Shown piece after piece: positions 1 to 8,203 of a stretch of DNA of 64,000 nucleotides. The position numbers and the translations under genes are program-made. Position 1 is the first letter of the stretch. Each line of letters starts with the position of its first letter. Below the pieces are notes generated by a model. The model searched no databases. It worked only from the letters and a program-made list of their open reading frames with translations, and was not told the origin of the DNA. The DNA comes from Prevotellaceae bacterium UBA2744 (GTDB lineage: Bacteria; Bacteroidota; Bacteroidia; Bacteroidales; Bacteroidaceae), in contig DEJQ01000026.1 of the NCBI GenBank assembly GCA_002353575.1, positions 62,001-126,000 on the forward strand. The letters run 5' to 3'.

Positions 1-1092
1 GCCATTCTTTCCTAACGAACGAGCTATCGAAGGCAACTGCGTTGACTTTTTTGGCATATCCATTATGCTCATACTTGGCTGCGAAGGCAAACCACTCAAG
101 ATAGAGACAATCGCCCTGTCAGTCCTGACGGAATTAGCATAGAAACGGTCAAAATAGAGTCCCTCGTGGGTTAAGGCATTCAAATTGGGGGTTACGCCTT
201 TTACGCGCCCACCTTCATCCATTATATATCTGGAGAAACTCTCCAACATTATAATGATAACATTAGGATTGTCTGTAAGTTTCAAGTTCAGGCTATCAGT
301 CACATTATCATTCCTTAATGTAGTATAGACCATACTGTCAAACAGCCTGCTCGCCTTTTCGTCAGACATAAAGCGGAACTGGCTTCTTATATCCACCTTG
401 TGCAGCACTGATTCAAAGAAACTGAAAATCGGATTCACCGCGGCATGATTCATCTTGATGTTACTGCTGAAATACACACTGCCTGTATGGTTAGTACCTG
501 TCCCCACCCCGCCCCGAATAGGAAAGATAAGAAAAGCCGTCAGCAACAACAAAACAGCGCATTCGCCCATTCTGCTACCATAACGCTCTTGTGAAGACCT
601 CGCAAATAAGTATTTAGGATTTATGACATACTCGAAAACGAAGAAAATGGCTGCTGTTACAGACAATATGCCCGTAACAGAAACTAACCACTGCCACATA
701 GGAAGGCTTGCAAAGGCATCAGCAGGAGAGGTCTTGAGGTATAGCAGAGGTGTGCTATCCAAGGGGAATCCCCAAAAACTATACAAAACCGTATTAGTAC
801 TGTAGAAGCAAACAGCCAACAAAGAAATCAGCAGAAAATAGGCTCTCCAAATAAAAACCAGGCTACGACTGGAAAACCATACGGCAAAAGCAAGTATGAT
901 TGCCGGAACAACCGAAAGATAAGCAGCAATAGCCATATCGAGACGCAAACCATGTCCGATGATCTGTAACGAATCAGAAAATGTACGGATGTCAATAACA
1001 GCACCATGAGCCGCCATAAAGACGACTTTGCTAAGGACCCCCAACAACAACCACAATATAAAAACCAAAAAGAAGGACTTTACAAATCGCAT
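1..1092 (-). CDS. LTA synthase/sulfatase-family membrane protein (3' end outside window)
   Basis: The frame is open for 364 codons from the ATG at 1092 to the window edge, so only the N-terminal part is visible. About five hydrophobic segments occupy the first half, followed by an extracytoplasmic alkaline-phosphatase-fold domain. Near residue 283 IIIMLESFSR supplies the metal-binding Glu, and a little further on NSVRTDRAIVSILSG supplies the likely Thr nucleophile. This layout matches LtaS-like phosphoglycerol or phosphoethanolamine transferases, which modify envelope glycans or lipids on the outer face of the inner membrane. The substrate cannot be told from sequence. It diverges from the deacetylase/glycosyltransferase genes, which suggests a related envelope role. 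Confidence 0.85.
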   Translation of the reverse strand, partial: MRFVKSFFLVFILWLLLGVLSKVVFMAAHGAVIDIRTFSDSLQIIGHGLRLDMAIAAYLSVVPAIILAFAVWFSSRSLVFIWRAYFLLISLLAVCFYSTNTVLYSFWGFPLDSTPLLYLKTSPADAFASLPMWQWLVSVTGILSVTAAIFFVFEYVINPKYLFARSSQERYGSRMGECAVLLLLTAFLIFPIRGGVGTGTNHTGSVYFSSNIKMNHAAVNPIFSFFESVLHKVDIRSQFRFMSDEKASRLFDSMVYTTLRNDNVTDSLNLKLTDNPNVIIIMLESFSRYIMDEGGRVKGVTPNLNALTHEGLYFDRFYANSVRTDRAIVSILSGLPSQPSMSIMDMPKKSTQLPSIARSLGKNG

Positions 1093-1116
1093 ATCAAATT
1101 CACATTAAAATCTATG

Positions 1117-1124
1117 CAAACATA
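1117..1124 (-). promoter_or_regulatory. Bacteroidetes -7 promoter element for the LtaS-like gene
   Basis: The minus strand reads TATGTTTG, matching TAnnTTTG, 25 bp upstream of the start codon. No clear TTG partner is seen upstream. Confidence 0.4.
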
Positions 1125-1196
1125 CAAAAAATATTTTTTTAAGGAATAAACACATATTTAAAATCTAAGATATTTTCAGAAAAATCACAAAATTCA

Positions 1197-1204
1197 TACA
1201 TTTG
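1197..1204 (+). promoter_or_regulatory. -7 promoter element for the deacetylase operon
   Basis: TACATTTG followed by C matches the TAnnTTTG consensus. It lies about 30 bp upstream of the ATG at 1235 and overlaps an upstream TTG codon, which argues against TTG 1202 being the translation start. Confidence 0.6.
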
Positions 1205-1234
1205 CACATCATTACGAAGCATATTAAATTACTT

Positions 1235-2020
1235 ATGGTTTTACTTAGCTTTGACACGGAGGAGTTTGACGTTCCACGCGAACATGGTGTAAATTACGAC
1301 ACTCTAACTGAAGGAATGGAAGTCTCGACTTACGGTACTAACAAGATATTGGATGTTCTGAAAGCAGAAGGTGTTCATGCCACATTTTTCTGTACGGCAA
1401 ACTTTGCAAAACACGCGCCCGAAGTCATGAATCGCATCATCACTGAAGGGCATGAGGTGGCAGCACATGGTTGCGACCACTGGAATCCGAAACCCGAAGA
1501 TGTGATTAACAGCAAGCGCATTTTGGAAGAACTAACCGGCAAGACTGTCAACGGCTATCGCCAGCCTCGTATGTTCCCTGTCTCAGATGAAGAAATCGAA
1601 CGACAAGGATACATCTACAACTCATCGCTGAATCCGGCATTCATCCCTGGCAGATATATGCACCTGACTGAAAGCAGAATTCCCTTCATGAAGGGAAAAG
1701 TGCTGCAGATTCCTGCATCGGTAACCCCATATTTCCGTTTTCCACTGTTCTGGTTGGCTATGCACAATCTGCCCATGTGGCTGTATAAGAAATGGTGCAA
1801 ATGGACTCACAGTCACGACGGGCAGTTTGTCACTTATTTCCACCCATGGGAATTTTATCCTCTAGCTGAGCATCCCGAACTTCGCATGCCATTCATAATC
1901 AAGAATCACGCCGGAGAAGGTATGGAACAGCGTTTACATCAGCTGATTCAGATGTTCAAAGCTGAAGGTGCCGAGTTTATAACATATACAGAATTTACAA
2001 ATCGTTGGAAAGCATCATGA
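1235..2020 (+). CDS. Polysaccharide deacetylase (NodB fold)
   Basis: The product has 261 residues. NodB-type motifs are recognisable: SFDTEEFDVP near the N-terminus (metal-binding/catalytic Asp region), HEVAAHGCDHWNP (the HxxxH-type motif) and GYRQPRMFPVSDE (the Arg-containing motif). There is no signal peptide, so a cytoplasmic role on a lipid-linked or soluble amino sugar is more likely than wall hydrolysis. I chose ATG 1235 because the earlier in-frame TTG at 1202 lies inside the promoter. The stop overlaps the next start (ATGA), so translation is probably coupled to the glycosyltransferase. By analogy with ArnD it could remove an N-acyl group from an undecaprenyl-linked sugar; that is inference. 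Confidence 0.85.
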   Translation: MVLLSFDTEEFDVPREHGVNYDTLTEGMEVSTYGTNKILDVLKAEGVHATFFCTANFAKHAPEVMNRIITEGHEVAAHGCDHWNPKPEDVINSKRILEELTGKTVNGYRQPRMFPVSDEEIERQGYIYNSSLNPAFIPGRYMHLTESRIPFMKGKVLQIPASVTPYFRFPLFWLAMHNLPMWLYKKWCKWTHSHDGQFVTYFHPWEFYPLAEHPELRMPFIIKNHAGEGMEQRLHQLIQMFKAEGAEFITYTEFTNRWKAS

Positions 2021-2961
2021 TAAGATTTGCCATAGTTTCTCCCTGTTACAACGAGGAGGCGGTTCTGCACGAGTCCGCCTCCCGTCTGTCCGCACTATTT
2101 GAAAATCTTATTTCAAAACAGAAAATCAGCAGCGATAGTTTTATATTGTATGTCAATGATGGCAGTCGCGACAAAACATGGCCAATCATTCAGGAACTGC
2201 ATTCTGCCAATAAATTCATCTGCGGACTTAACCTGGCCCATAACGTTGGCCACCAAAATGCCATCATGGCCGGAATGATGACAGCAAAGGATTATGCCGA
2301 CGCAGTCGTTACGATTGATGCAGACTTGCAGGATGACATCAATGCCATAGAAGAAATGATCGACAAATACAATGCAGGAAACGACATTGTATATGGAGTG
2401 AAGGTAAGCCGCGAAGGCGATTCATTGGCAAAGCGCTCAACGGCCATGCTTTTCTACAAAATCCAGCAAAGTATGGGTGTCAAAGCCATATATAATCATG
2501 CCGACTTCCGTCTTCTAAGCAAACGCGCACTTCAAGAACTCTCCCTCTACAAGGAGCGCAACCTATACCTTCGCGGTCTGATGCCCATGATGGGATTTCC
2601 GTCTGCAACAGTGGATGACGTTATAAGCCCGCGCATGGCAGGCTCCAGCAAATACACCCTAAGCAAAATGCTTCGCCTCGCCACCGACGGAATCACGTCT
2701 TTCTCCACGAAACCCATCTCACTGATTATCGGGTTAGGAGCAATAGGCATGCTCGTAAGCTTTTTTATGCTGGTTTATGTTCTTATCAGTTGGATAAGCG
2801 GGCATGTAGTCCCCGGATGGAGCAGTATCATGCTCAGCGTCTGGTTTATCGGCAGTGCACTCTTATTGAGTATAGGAATAGTAGGCGAATACATCGGGAA
2901 AATATACATAGAAGTAAAAAAACGCCCACTATATACCATAGAAGAGGTTCTGATGAATTAA
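2017..2961 (+). CDS. GT2 glycosyltransferase, polyprenyl-phosphate sugar transferase type
   Basis: The product has 314 residues. The N-terminal GT-A domain shows SPCYNEE, VNDGSRD and the metal-binding TIDADLQDD segment. Two C-terminal hydrophobic helices (about residues 230-290) follow, as in GtrB/ArnC/DPM1-like enzymes that load a sugar from a nucleotide donor onto undecaprenyl phosphate at the inner membrane. ATG 2017 overlaps the TGA of the deacetylase gene. Together with the adjacent GtrA-like gene this looks like a unit that makes and moves a lipid-linked sugar. The sugar is unknown. Confidence 0.88.
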   Translation: MIRFAIVSPCYNEEAVLHESASRLSALFENLISKQKISSDSFILYVNDGSRDKTWPIIQELHSANKFICGLNLAHNVGHQNAIMAGMMTAKDYADAVVTIDADLQDDINAIEEMIDKYNAGNDIVYGVKVSREGDSLAKRSTAMLFYKIQQSMGVKAIYNHADFRLLSKRALQELSLYKERNLYLRGLMPMMGFPSATVDDVISPRMAGSSKYTLSKMLRLATDGITSFSTKPISLIIGLGAIGMLVSFFMLVYVLISWISGHVVPGWSSIMLSVWFIGSALLLSIGIVGEYIGKIYIEVKKRPLYTIEEVLMN

Positions 2962-2998
2962 ATAACCATAGCGCAAATCGCTTTCCATTTTCGCTTAC

Positions 2999-3406
2999 AT
3001 GACAGAACTGATTGAAAGAATAAAAAACGATGAGCGGCTGATGCAGTTCCTTAGGTTTTGCATCATCGGCACTTTGGCTGCTGCCGTACACTATGGCATA
3101 TACTTTCTGCTGCAACATTGGATCAACCTGAACATCGCATACACGGCAGGCTACATAATCAGTTTCGTGGGCAACTATTTCCTTACTAATTATTTTACGT
3201 TCCGCACCCGCCCGTCATGGGGTAAGTTCATCGGTTTTGCAGGAAGTCACGGACTTAATTATGTGCTGCACATAGTCCTGTTCAATTTTTTCCTCTTTAT
3301 GGGAGTACACAAATTGATTGCACCACCTCTTGTCATGTTGGTAGCTATGCTGGTGCAGTTCTGCATACTGAGAATTGTCTTCACTTGGAACAAAAACAAG
3401 GCTTGA
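2999..3406 (+). CDS. GtrA-like membrane protein
   Basis: The product has 135 residues and four predicted membrane helices. The N-terminal pattern FLRFCIIGTLAAAVHYGIYF and the later GYIISFVGNYFLTNYFTF are characteristic of the GtrA family. GtrA proteins are proposed to help flip polyprenyl-phosphate sugars across the inner membrane. The gene starts 37 bp after the glycosyltransferase and is the last of the trio. Confidence 0.88.
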   Translation: MTELIERIKNDERLMQFLRFCIIGTLAAAVHYGIYFLLQHWINLNIAYTAGYIISFVGNYFLTNYFTFRTRPSWGKFIGFAGSHGLNYVLHIVLFNFFLFMGVHKLIAPPLVMLVAMLVQFCILRIVFTWNKNKA

Positions 3407-3516
3407 TGACACATTTGCTTTACAACTTGCATACAAATTGTCGGCCAACAAGCAAAAACGAAATAAATTTCACACAATTTAAGTTTCAACATTATAATAA
3501 TAGACAAACAAATTGA

Positions 3517-3524
3517 TACCTTTG
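3517..3524 (+). promoter_or_regulatory. -7 promoter element for pckA
   Basis: TACCTTTG followed by C is a perfect match to TAnnTTTG. It gives pckA an AT-rich leader of about 85 nt. No good TTG partner is visible at -33. Confidence 0.6.
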
Positions 3525-3614
3525 CACATGATAAGGTAGAAGGATGTTTCAACGGAATTATGCATCTCACACTTTTTTCGAAATTAATTACTAATTTTTA
3601 AAACATTATACTCT

Positions 3615-5225
3615 ATGGCATTAGATTTGGAAAAGTATGGCATCACTGGTAGTACTGTGATTGCTCACAATCCTTCTTACGAGGAACTCTACAAGGCTGA
3701 AATCAATCCTGCTCTCGAAGGTTACGAGAAGGGGCAGGAAACTGAACTCGGCGCAGTAAACGTTATGACTGGTATCTTCACTGGCCGTTCACCTAAGGAC
3801 AAGTACATCGTTGATAACGACGAAAGCCACAACAACGTATGGTGGACTTCTGAAGCATACAAGAACGACAACCACCCAATGAGCGAAGACGTTTGGGCTA
3901 AGGTTAAGGAAATTGCAAAGAAGGAACTTTCTAACAAGCAGCTCTATGTAGTTGACGCATTCTGCGGAGCTAACGAAGCTACTCGTCTTGCAGTTCGTTT
4001 CATCGTTGAGGTTGCATGGCAGGCTCACTTCGTAAGCAACATGTTCATCCAGCCAACTAAGGAAGAACTTGCTAACTTCGAACCAAACTTCGTTATCTAC
4101 AATGCTTCTAAGGCTAAGGTAGAAAACTACAAGGAACTCGGTCTGAACTCAGAGACTTGTGTTGCATTCAACACTAAGACTCGTGAGCAGGTTATCATCA
4201 ACACATGGTACGGCGGTGAAATGAAGAAGGGTATGTTCTCAATGCAGAACTACTACCTCCCACTTCAGGGTATCGCTTCTATGCACTGTTCTGCTAACAC
4301 AGACATGGAAGGCAAGAACACTGCTATTTTCTTCGGTCTCTCCGGTACTGGTAAGACTACCCTTTCTACAGATCCAAAGCGTCTGCTCATCGGTGATGAC
4401 GAGCACGGATGGGATGACGAAGGCGTATTCAACCTCGAAGGCGGATGCTACGCTAAGGTTATCAACCTCTCTAAGGAGAACGAACCTGACATCTACGGAG
4501 CTATCAAGCGCGACGCTCTTCTCGAGAACGTTACAGTTGACAAGAACGGCAAGATCGACTTCGCAGACAAGAGCGTAACTGAGAACACACGTGTCAGCTA
4601 CCCAATCGACCACATCAAGAATATCGTAAAGAAGGTTGCCGGCAAGAGTGCAGGTCCTGCAGCAAAGAACGTTATCTTCCTTTCTGCTGACGCATTCGGA
4701 GTTCTTCCTCCAGTATCTATCCTTACTCCAGAGCAGACTCAGTACTACTTCCTCTCTGGTTTCACTGCAAAACTAGCAGGTACAGAGCGTGGTATCACTG
4801 AACCAACTCCAACATTCTCTGCTTGCTTCGGTCAGGCATTCCTGGAGCTCCACCCAACAAAGTATGCTGAGGAACTCGTAAAGAAGATGAAGAAGTCAGG
4901 CGCAAAGGCTTACCTCGTAAACACTGGTTGGAACGGAACTGGCAAGCGTATCTCTATTCCAGATACTCGTGGTATCATCGATGCCATCCTCGACGGTTCA
5001 ATCCTCAAGGCTGAAACTAAGAAGATCCCATTCTTCGACTTCGAAGTACCAACATCTCTGCCAAACGTAAACCCTGCTATCCTCGACCCACGCGACACTT
5101 ATGCTGACGCTTCAGTTTGGGAAGAGAAGGCTAAGGATCTTGCTGGCCGCTTCATCAAGAACTTCAACAAGTACACTACTAACGAAGCTGGCAAGGCTCT
5201 CGTAGCTGCTGGTCCAAAGTTGTAA
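3615..5225 (+). CDS. pckA: Phosphoenolpyruvate carboxykinase (ATP)
   Basis: The product has 536 residues, the normal family length. It shows GRSPKDKY (substrate-binding Arg region), the kinase-1a P-loop GLSGTGKTTLS at about residues 242-252, the metal site LIGDDEHGW, and GERGITEPTPTFSACFG-type residues of the active-site lid region. It interconverts oxaloacetate and PEP using ATP/ADP. In fermentative Bacteroidales it usually runs towards oxaloacetate as the CO2-fixing entry to the fumarate/succinate branch. Codon choice is strongly restricted (AAG, GCT, CTC, AAC), as expected of a very highly expressed gene. It is monocistronic: own promoter and a terminator straight after the stop. Confidence 0.97.
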   Translation: MALDLEKYGITGSTVIAHNPSYEELYKAEINPALEGYEKGQETELGAVNVMTGIFTGRSPKDKYIVDNDESHNNVWWTSEAYKNDNHPMSEDVWAKVKEIAKKELSNKQLYVVDAFCGANEATRLAVRFIVEVAWQAHFVSNMFIQPTKEELANFEPNFVIYNASKAKVENYKELGLNSETCVAFNTKTREQVIINTWYGGEMKKGMFSMQNYYLPLQGIASMHCSANTDMEGKNTAIFFGLSGTGKTTLSTDPKRLLIGDDEHGWDDEGVFNLEGGCYAKVINLSKENEPDIYGAIKRDALLENVTVDKNGKIDFADKSVTENTRVSYPIDHIKNIVKKVAGKSAGPAAKNVIFLSADAFGVLPPVSILTPEQTQYYFLSGFTAKLAGTERGITEPTPTFSACFGQAFLELHPTKYAEELVKKMKKSGAKAYLVNTGWNGTGKRISIPDTRGIIDAILDGSILKAETKKIPFFDFEVPTSLPNVNPAILDPRDTYADASVWEEKAKDLAGRFIKNFNKYTTNEAGKALVAAGPKL

Positions 5226-5251
5226 TTCTTAATTACACATTATATATAATA

Positions 5252-5287
5252 AAGGATGCACCTCAATCGAGATGCATCCTTATTTTT
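5252..5287. terminator. Bidirectional terminator between pckA and the HAD gene
   Basis: A perfect 9-bp stem (AAGGATGCA at 5252-5260 with TGCATCCTT at 5273-5281) is followed on the plus strand by a T-rich run. The hairpin overlaps the last codons of the convergent HAD gene, so one element probably ends both transcripts; the T-run is better for pckA. Confidence 0.75.
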
Positions 5288-5919
5288 TCTTCCTCCCACA
5301 TCGTGTTGGGTTCCACCTTGCAGGTATGAAGCCCTAACTTCGATGCCGCTTCGCAGTTCACCACCGTATCATCTACATAAAGACAATCTTCAGCTTTAGC
5401 CCCAATCTCACGGAGAACAAGTTCGAAAACTCTCCTGTCCGGTTTAGCCATACCTATCACCTGCGACATGAAAACCTTATCGAAATATGTGCTGACCGGT
5501 TCGGGAAACATATTTTCCTCCATGTATCGCCAATGTTCCTCATTGGTGTTCGAAAGCATATAAACCTTATAGCCCTCCTTTCTCAGACGTTTCAGCATCT
5601 CAAGTTTCTGAACAGGTATGCCCAGAAGCCAAACATTCCAGGCATCCTTAACCTGTTGCAGGGTTACATGTCCGTTGCTTCGGTCGAGAGCTCCTTGCAG
5701 AAACTGCTCAGTAGTAATCTGACCCGTTTGATACAAGTCCATCACCTTGCTTGCAGCCACACCTTCGCATAACGTTCCACCTGCTGTTCCATCGCTCTTG
5801 ACAGGTTCAGTAAGCCATCCCTGAGCATCAATTCCCAGAGATTTAAATTCCTTGACGCAGCGCATCATGTCTATATCCAACAGCACACCACCTAGGTCAA
5901 AAATCACAGTTTTTACCAT
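5263..5919 (-). CDS. HAD-superfamily hydrolase (YihX-like)
   Basis: The product has 218 residues. HAD motifs in order: VIFDLGGVLLDID (motif I; the second Asp position is replaced by Gly, typical of the DLGGV subgroup), MLSNTNEEHW (motif II), the KPDRRVFE lysine (motif III) and YVDDTVVN (motif IV). The helical cap lies between motifs I and II. It is probably a cytoplasmic phosphatase on small sugar phosphates or nucleotides; the substrate cannot be assigned. It is convergent with pckA and divergent from the flavodoxin-like gene. Confidence 0.85.
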   Translation of the reverse strand: MVKTVIFDLGGVLLDIDMMRCVKEFKSLGIDAQGWLTEPVKSDGTAGGTLCEGVAASKVMDLYQTGQITTEQFLQGALDRSNGHVTLQQVKDAWNVWLLGIPVQKLEMLKRLRKEGYKVYMLSNTNEEHWRYMEENMFPEPVSTYFDKVFMSQVIGMAKPDRRVFELVLREIGAKAEDCLYVDDTVVNCEAASKLGLHTCKVEPNTMWEEEKIRMHLD

Positions 5920-5941
5920 ATTAATATAAAATATTTGGAGG

Positions 5942-5969
5942 CAAATATACTAAAAAGGTACTTCACAAA
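5942..5969 (-). promoter_or_regulatory. Promoter for the HAD hydrolase gene
   Basis: The minus strand has TATATTTG (5942-5949) with TTTG at 5966-5969, a 16-bp gap that is shorter than the usual 19-21. Confidence 0.45.
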
Positions 5970-5981
5970 GAAATTTTTATC

Positions 5982-5989
5982 TATCTTTG
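5982..5989 (+). promoter_or_regulatory. -7 promoter element for the flavodoxin-like gene
   Basis: TATCTTTG followed by C lies 30 bp upstream of ATG 6020. The in-frame TTG at 5987 is inside this element and is rejected as a start. Confidence 0.6.
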
Positions 5990-6019
5990 CATCATCAAAC
6001 CTCTAACAAACATAATATT

Positions 6020-6637
6020 ATGAAAGTATTAATGATCAATGGCAGCCCACATAAGCAGGGCAACACATTCATCGCTCTGAGCGAAATAGCAAAACAACTG
6101 AACCAGCAAGGCATAGATAGCGAAATAGTTCATATCGGCAACAAAGCCGTACGCGGATGCATTGCCTGTGGCAAATGTAGAGAAATCGGTGGCAAATGCG
6201 TGTTCGACGACGATATATGCAACAGCATCTCGGCAAAGTTTGCAGAATCTGATGCCCTTATCGTAGGTTCACCAGTTTATTACGGACAACCAAACGGAGC
6301 TGTTCTCTCTATCATACAGAGAGCATTTTTCTCTAACGGTGCAAACATTGCAGGAAAACCAGCTGCCGCTGTAGCTGTATGCCGTCGCGGAGGAGCAACA
6401 TCTACATTCAACACCCTGAACATGCCGTTCCAGATGATGAATATGCCTGTAGTCACTTCACAGTATTGGAATATAGTATACGGACGCGAACCTGGACAGG
6501 CTGCGCTCGACACGGAAGGACTTCAGACCATGCGTACGCTTGCCAATAATATGGCATGGATGCTAAAGAGCACTAATGGCAAACCAGCACCGGGCAGACT
6601 GGACGAAGAATGGGCTCCGATGCATTTCATCAGATAA
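6020..6637 (+). CDS. Flavodoxin-fold NAD(P)H-dependent FMN oxidoreductase with cysteine motif
   Basis: The product has 205 residues. MKVLMINGSPHKQGNTF is the FMN phosphate-binding loop of the NADPH-dependent FMN reductase/flavodoxin-like family. RGCIACGKCREIGGKC gives a compact cysteine cluster seen in iron-sulfur-flavoprotein-like members. GSPVYYGQPNGAVLSIIQR and the Gly/Arg-rich VCRRGGATSTF segment are further flavin contacts. It is a cytoplasmic redox protein whose physiological substrate is not deducible. Translation from ATG 6020 is preferred because the promoter sits just upstream. Confidence 0.87.
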   Translation: MKVLMINGSPHKQGNTFIALSEIAKQLNQQGIDSEIVHIGNKAVRGCIACGKCREIGGKCVFDDDICNSISAKFAESDALIVGSPVYYGQPNGAVLSIIQRAFFSNGANIAGKPAAAVAVCRRGGATSTFNTLNMPFQMMNMPVVTSQYWNIVYGREPGQAALDTEGLQTMRTLANNMAWMLKSTNGKPAPGRLDEEWAPMHFIR

Positions 6638-6690
6638 GGCAAGATCCACCAGACACGGTGAGTAAGAACTCTGAGAAAGAAATACGTTCT

Positions 6691-6772
6691 AAAAAAATAA
6701 AATCCCTATTCTTCCAACTTGGGCCCGCATGAAATCAATCAGCAGTGCGCTTGGGGAAGGCTATAGGGATTT
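6691..6772 (-). ncRNA. Candidate hairpin small RNA with own promoter and terminator tract
   Basis: On the minus strand this stretch folds into one long hairpin. The outer stem is AAATCCCTAT (6763-6772) with ATAGGGATTT (6700-6709), the inner stem CTTCC (6755-6759) with GGAAG (6711-6715), then CGCA/TGCG near the apex. It is followed directly by TTTTATTTTTTT. A promoter-like element sits immediately upstream at 6778-6810, so the predicted transcript is little more than the hairpin, about 80 nt. I do not recognise it as SRP RNA (the GGAAGCAGC-type apical motif is absent) or 6S. It could instead be a terminator for the plus-strand gene ending at 6637, but the T-tract is on the minus side. Confidence 0.5.
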
Positions 6773-6777
6773 GGCTG

Positions 6778-6810
6778 CAAAATTACCATTTTTGACACAA
6801 AACCATCAAA
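6778..6810 (-). promoter_or_regulatory. Promoter for the hairpin sRNA
   Basis: Minus-strand TAATTTTG at 6778-6785 matches TAnnTTTG, with TTTG at 6807-6810 and a 21-bp gap, consistent with a Bacteroidetes -33/-7 pair. Confidence 0.45.
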
Positions 6811-6890
6811 CTTTTTACCAAAAAAATTTAAAAAAATTGTTTTTTTTATTTTTTAAACACCAATTAGCCACATTTATCAATTAAATGTGA

Positions 6891-6898
6891 TACCTTCG
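6891..6898 (+). promoter_or_regulatory. -7 promoter element for the DUF4294 gene
   Basis: TACCTTCG differs by one base from TAnnTTTG and lies 11 bp upstream of ATG 6910, implying a nearly leaderless mRNA. Confidence 0.45.
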
Positions 6899-6909
6899 CG
6901 CCACTATTC

Positions 6910-7563
6910 ATGAAACGACGCATGGGTAAACTAAGGTTGTTTTTCATTATCGGGCTGTTATTTGGTTTTCACTTAATTAGCAAAGCACAAATAGAAGCTG
7001 ACTCTCAGACGGACTTTGAAATGACAGGTGCGCCTGTGGTTTCGCATGCAATGTACTATACAGGAATGGTTCAGGACGGGGACGAAATGATTCCTAGTTT
7101 TATGTTCGCCGATGTCTATGTCTTCAACAAGCTTGTCTTCAAAAGTCAACGTAAAGCCCGCAAATACTACAAGATTGCCAACAACATAAAGAAAGTGTAC
7201 CCAATAGCTGTAGAGATTCAGAAAACAGTCAATACGACCATAGCTCACCTCGACTCACTTGAAACAAAAAAAGAAAAAGATGAATTCATAAAGCGTTCTG
7301 AAAAAGAACTAAAGGCAAAATACTACCCACGACTAAAGAAACTTACCTTCTCACAAGGTAAGCTCCTCATTAAACTCATTGATCGCCAATGCGACATGAC
7401 CAGCTACCAACTGATAAAGACCTATATGGGTGGATTCAAAGCCGGATTCTACAACGCCTTTGCCAGTTTGTTTGGGGCAAGCCTGAAGAAACAATACGAC
7501 CCGGAAGGTGACGATCGTCTGACGGAAAGGGCAATTCTACTAATAGAAAGTGGACAGATGTGA
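6910..7563 (+). CDS. DUF4294 family exported protein
   Basis: The product has 217 residues with an N-terminal signal peptide (basic KRRMGK, hydrophobic run, cut near SKAQ). The conserved DUF4294 core follows: a region beginning FADVYVFNKLVFKSQRKARKY, a charged helical middle, and GGFKAGFYNAFASLFG near the C-terminus. It is probably periplasmic. The family is confined largely to Bacteroidetes and has no established function. The stop overlaps the GTG start of the RNA methylase, so the two are translationally coupled. Confidence 0.85.
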   Translation: MKRRMGKLRLFFIIGLLFGFHLISKAQIEADSQTDFEMTGAPVVSHAMYYTGMVQDGDEMIPSFMFADVYVFNKLVFKSQRKARKYYKIANNIKKVYPIAVEIQKTVNTTIAHLDSLETKKEKDEFIKRSEKELKAKYYPRLKKLTFSQGKLLIKLIDRQCDMTSYQLIKTYMGGFKAGFYNAFASLFGASLKKQYDPEGDDRLTERAILLIESGQM

Positions 7564-8090
7564 GAAAGCTAAAGGTTACAGAGATGGGACGCATGAACAT
7601 CGAAGAGTTCAAGGCGTCAAAGAAAATACCGCTAATTATTGTGCTTGATGACGTACGTTCTATGTACAACGTAGGAAGCATTTTCCGTACATCCGATGCA
7701 TTCAGAGCAGAATCGATATGGTTATGCGGCATCACAGCCCGACCGCCTCACCCTGAGATACATAAGACAGCATTAGGGGCAGAAGAGTCGATGGCATGGA
7801 GATATTTTACTTCTACTAACGAAGCAATTGAAACACTCAAACGAGAAGGCTATACCATATATAGTATAGAACAATGCGAAGGCAGCACTTTATTGCAGAA
7901 TTTACAGATTGACAAGGAGCAGAGATATGCTGTCGTACTGGGTAATGAAGTAAAGGGCGTAAAACAAGAAATTGTCGATATGAGCGACGGATGTATTGAG
8001 ATACCGCAATTCGGTACAAAGCATTCACTTAATGTAGCCTCGACCGCCGGCATCGTAATATGGGAATTTGCTAAACAAATGATAGTATAA
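7560..8090 (+). CDS. SpoU/TrmH-family RNA 2'-O-methyltransferase
   Basis: The product has 176 residues, a minimal SPOUT domain. Motif 1 is NVGSIFRTSDAF, motif 2 VVLGNEVKGV and motif 3 IPQFGTKHSLNVASTAGIVIWEF, which together form the knotted SAM site. It methylates a ribose 2'-OH in tRNA or rRNA; the target nucleotide cannot be told. GTG 7560 is taken as the start because the resulting MRKLKVTEM N-terminus matches how I remember Bacteroidetes homologues beginning and it gives a 4-bp GTGA overlap with the gene upstream; ATG 7584 is an alternative. Confidence 0.88.
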   Translation: MRKLKVTEMGRMNIEEFKASKKIPLIIVLDDVRSMYNVGSIFRTSDAFRAESIWLCGITARPPHPEIHKTALGAEESMAWRYFTSTNEAIETLKREGYTIYSIEQCEGSTLLQNLQIDKEQRYAVVLGNEVKGVKQEIVDMSDGCIEIPQFGTKHSLNVASTAGIVIWEFAKQMIV

Positions 8091-8111
8091 AAACCAAAAT
8101 ACTATCTTTTT
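8081..8111 (+). terminator. Terminator after the RNA methylase gene
   Basis: GATAGTAT (8081-8088) pairs with ATACTATC (8099-8106) and is followed by TTTTT. The left arm contains the stop codon. The stem is AT-rich, so strength is probably modest. Confidence 0.55.
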
Positions 8112-8132
8112 GCAAGAAAACCACTTAATCAA

Positions 8133-8163
8133 TTGTCAATTATCAATTAAATTCATACCTTTG
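8133..8163 (+). promoter_or_regulatory. Promoter for korAB
   Basis: TTG at 8133-8135 and a perfect TACCTTTG at 8156-8163 are separated by 20 bp, one of the best consensus promoters in the window. It lies 40 bp upstream of the korA start. Confidence 0.7.
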
Positions 8164-8203
8164 CACCCTCAATTAGGTATTAACGAACGAAACATAACGT
8201 TTT

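Noticed and set aside
6691..6772. Signal recognition particle RNA
   Set aside because: The conserved GGAAGCAGC-type apical loop is absent on both strands.
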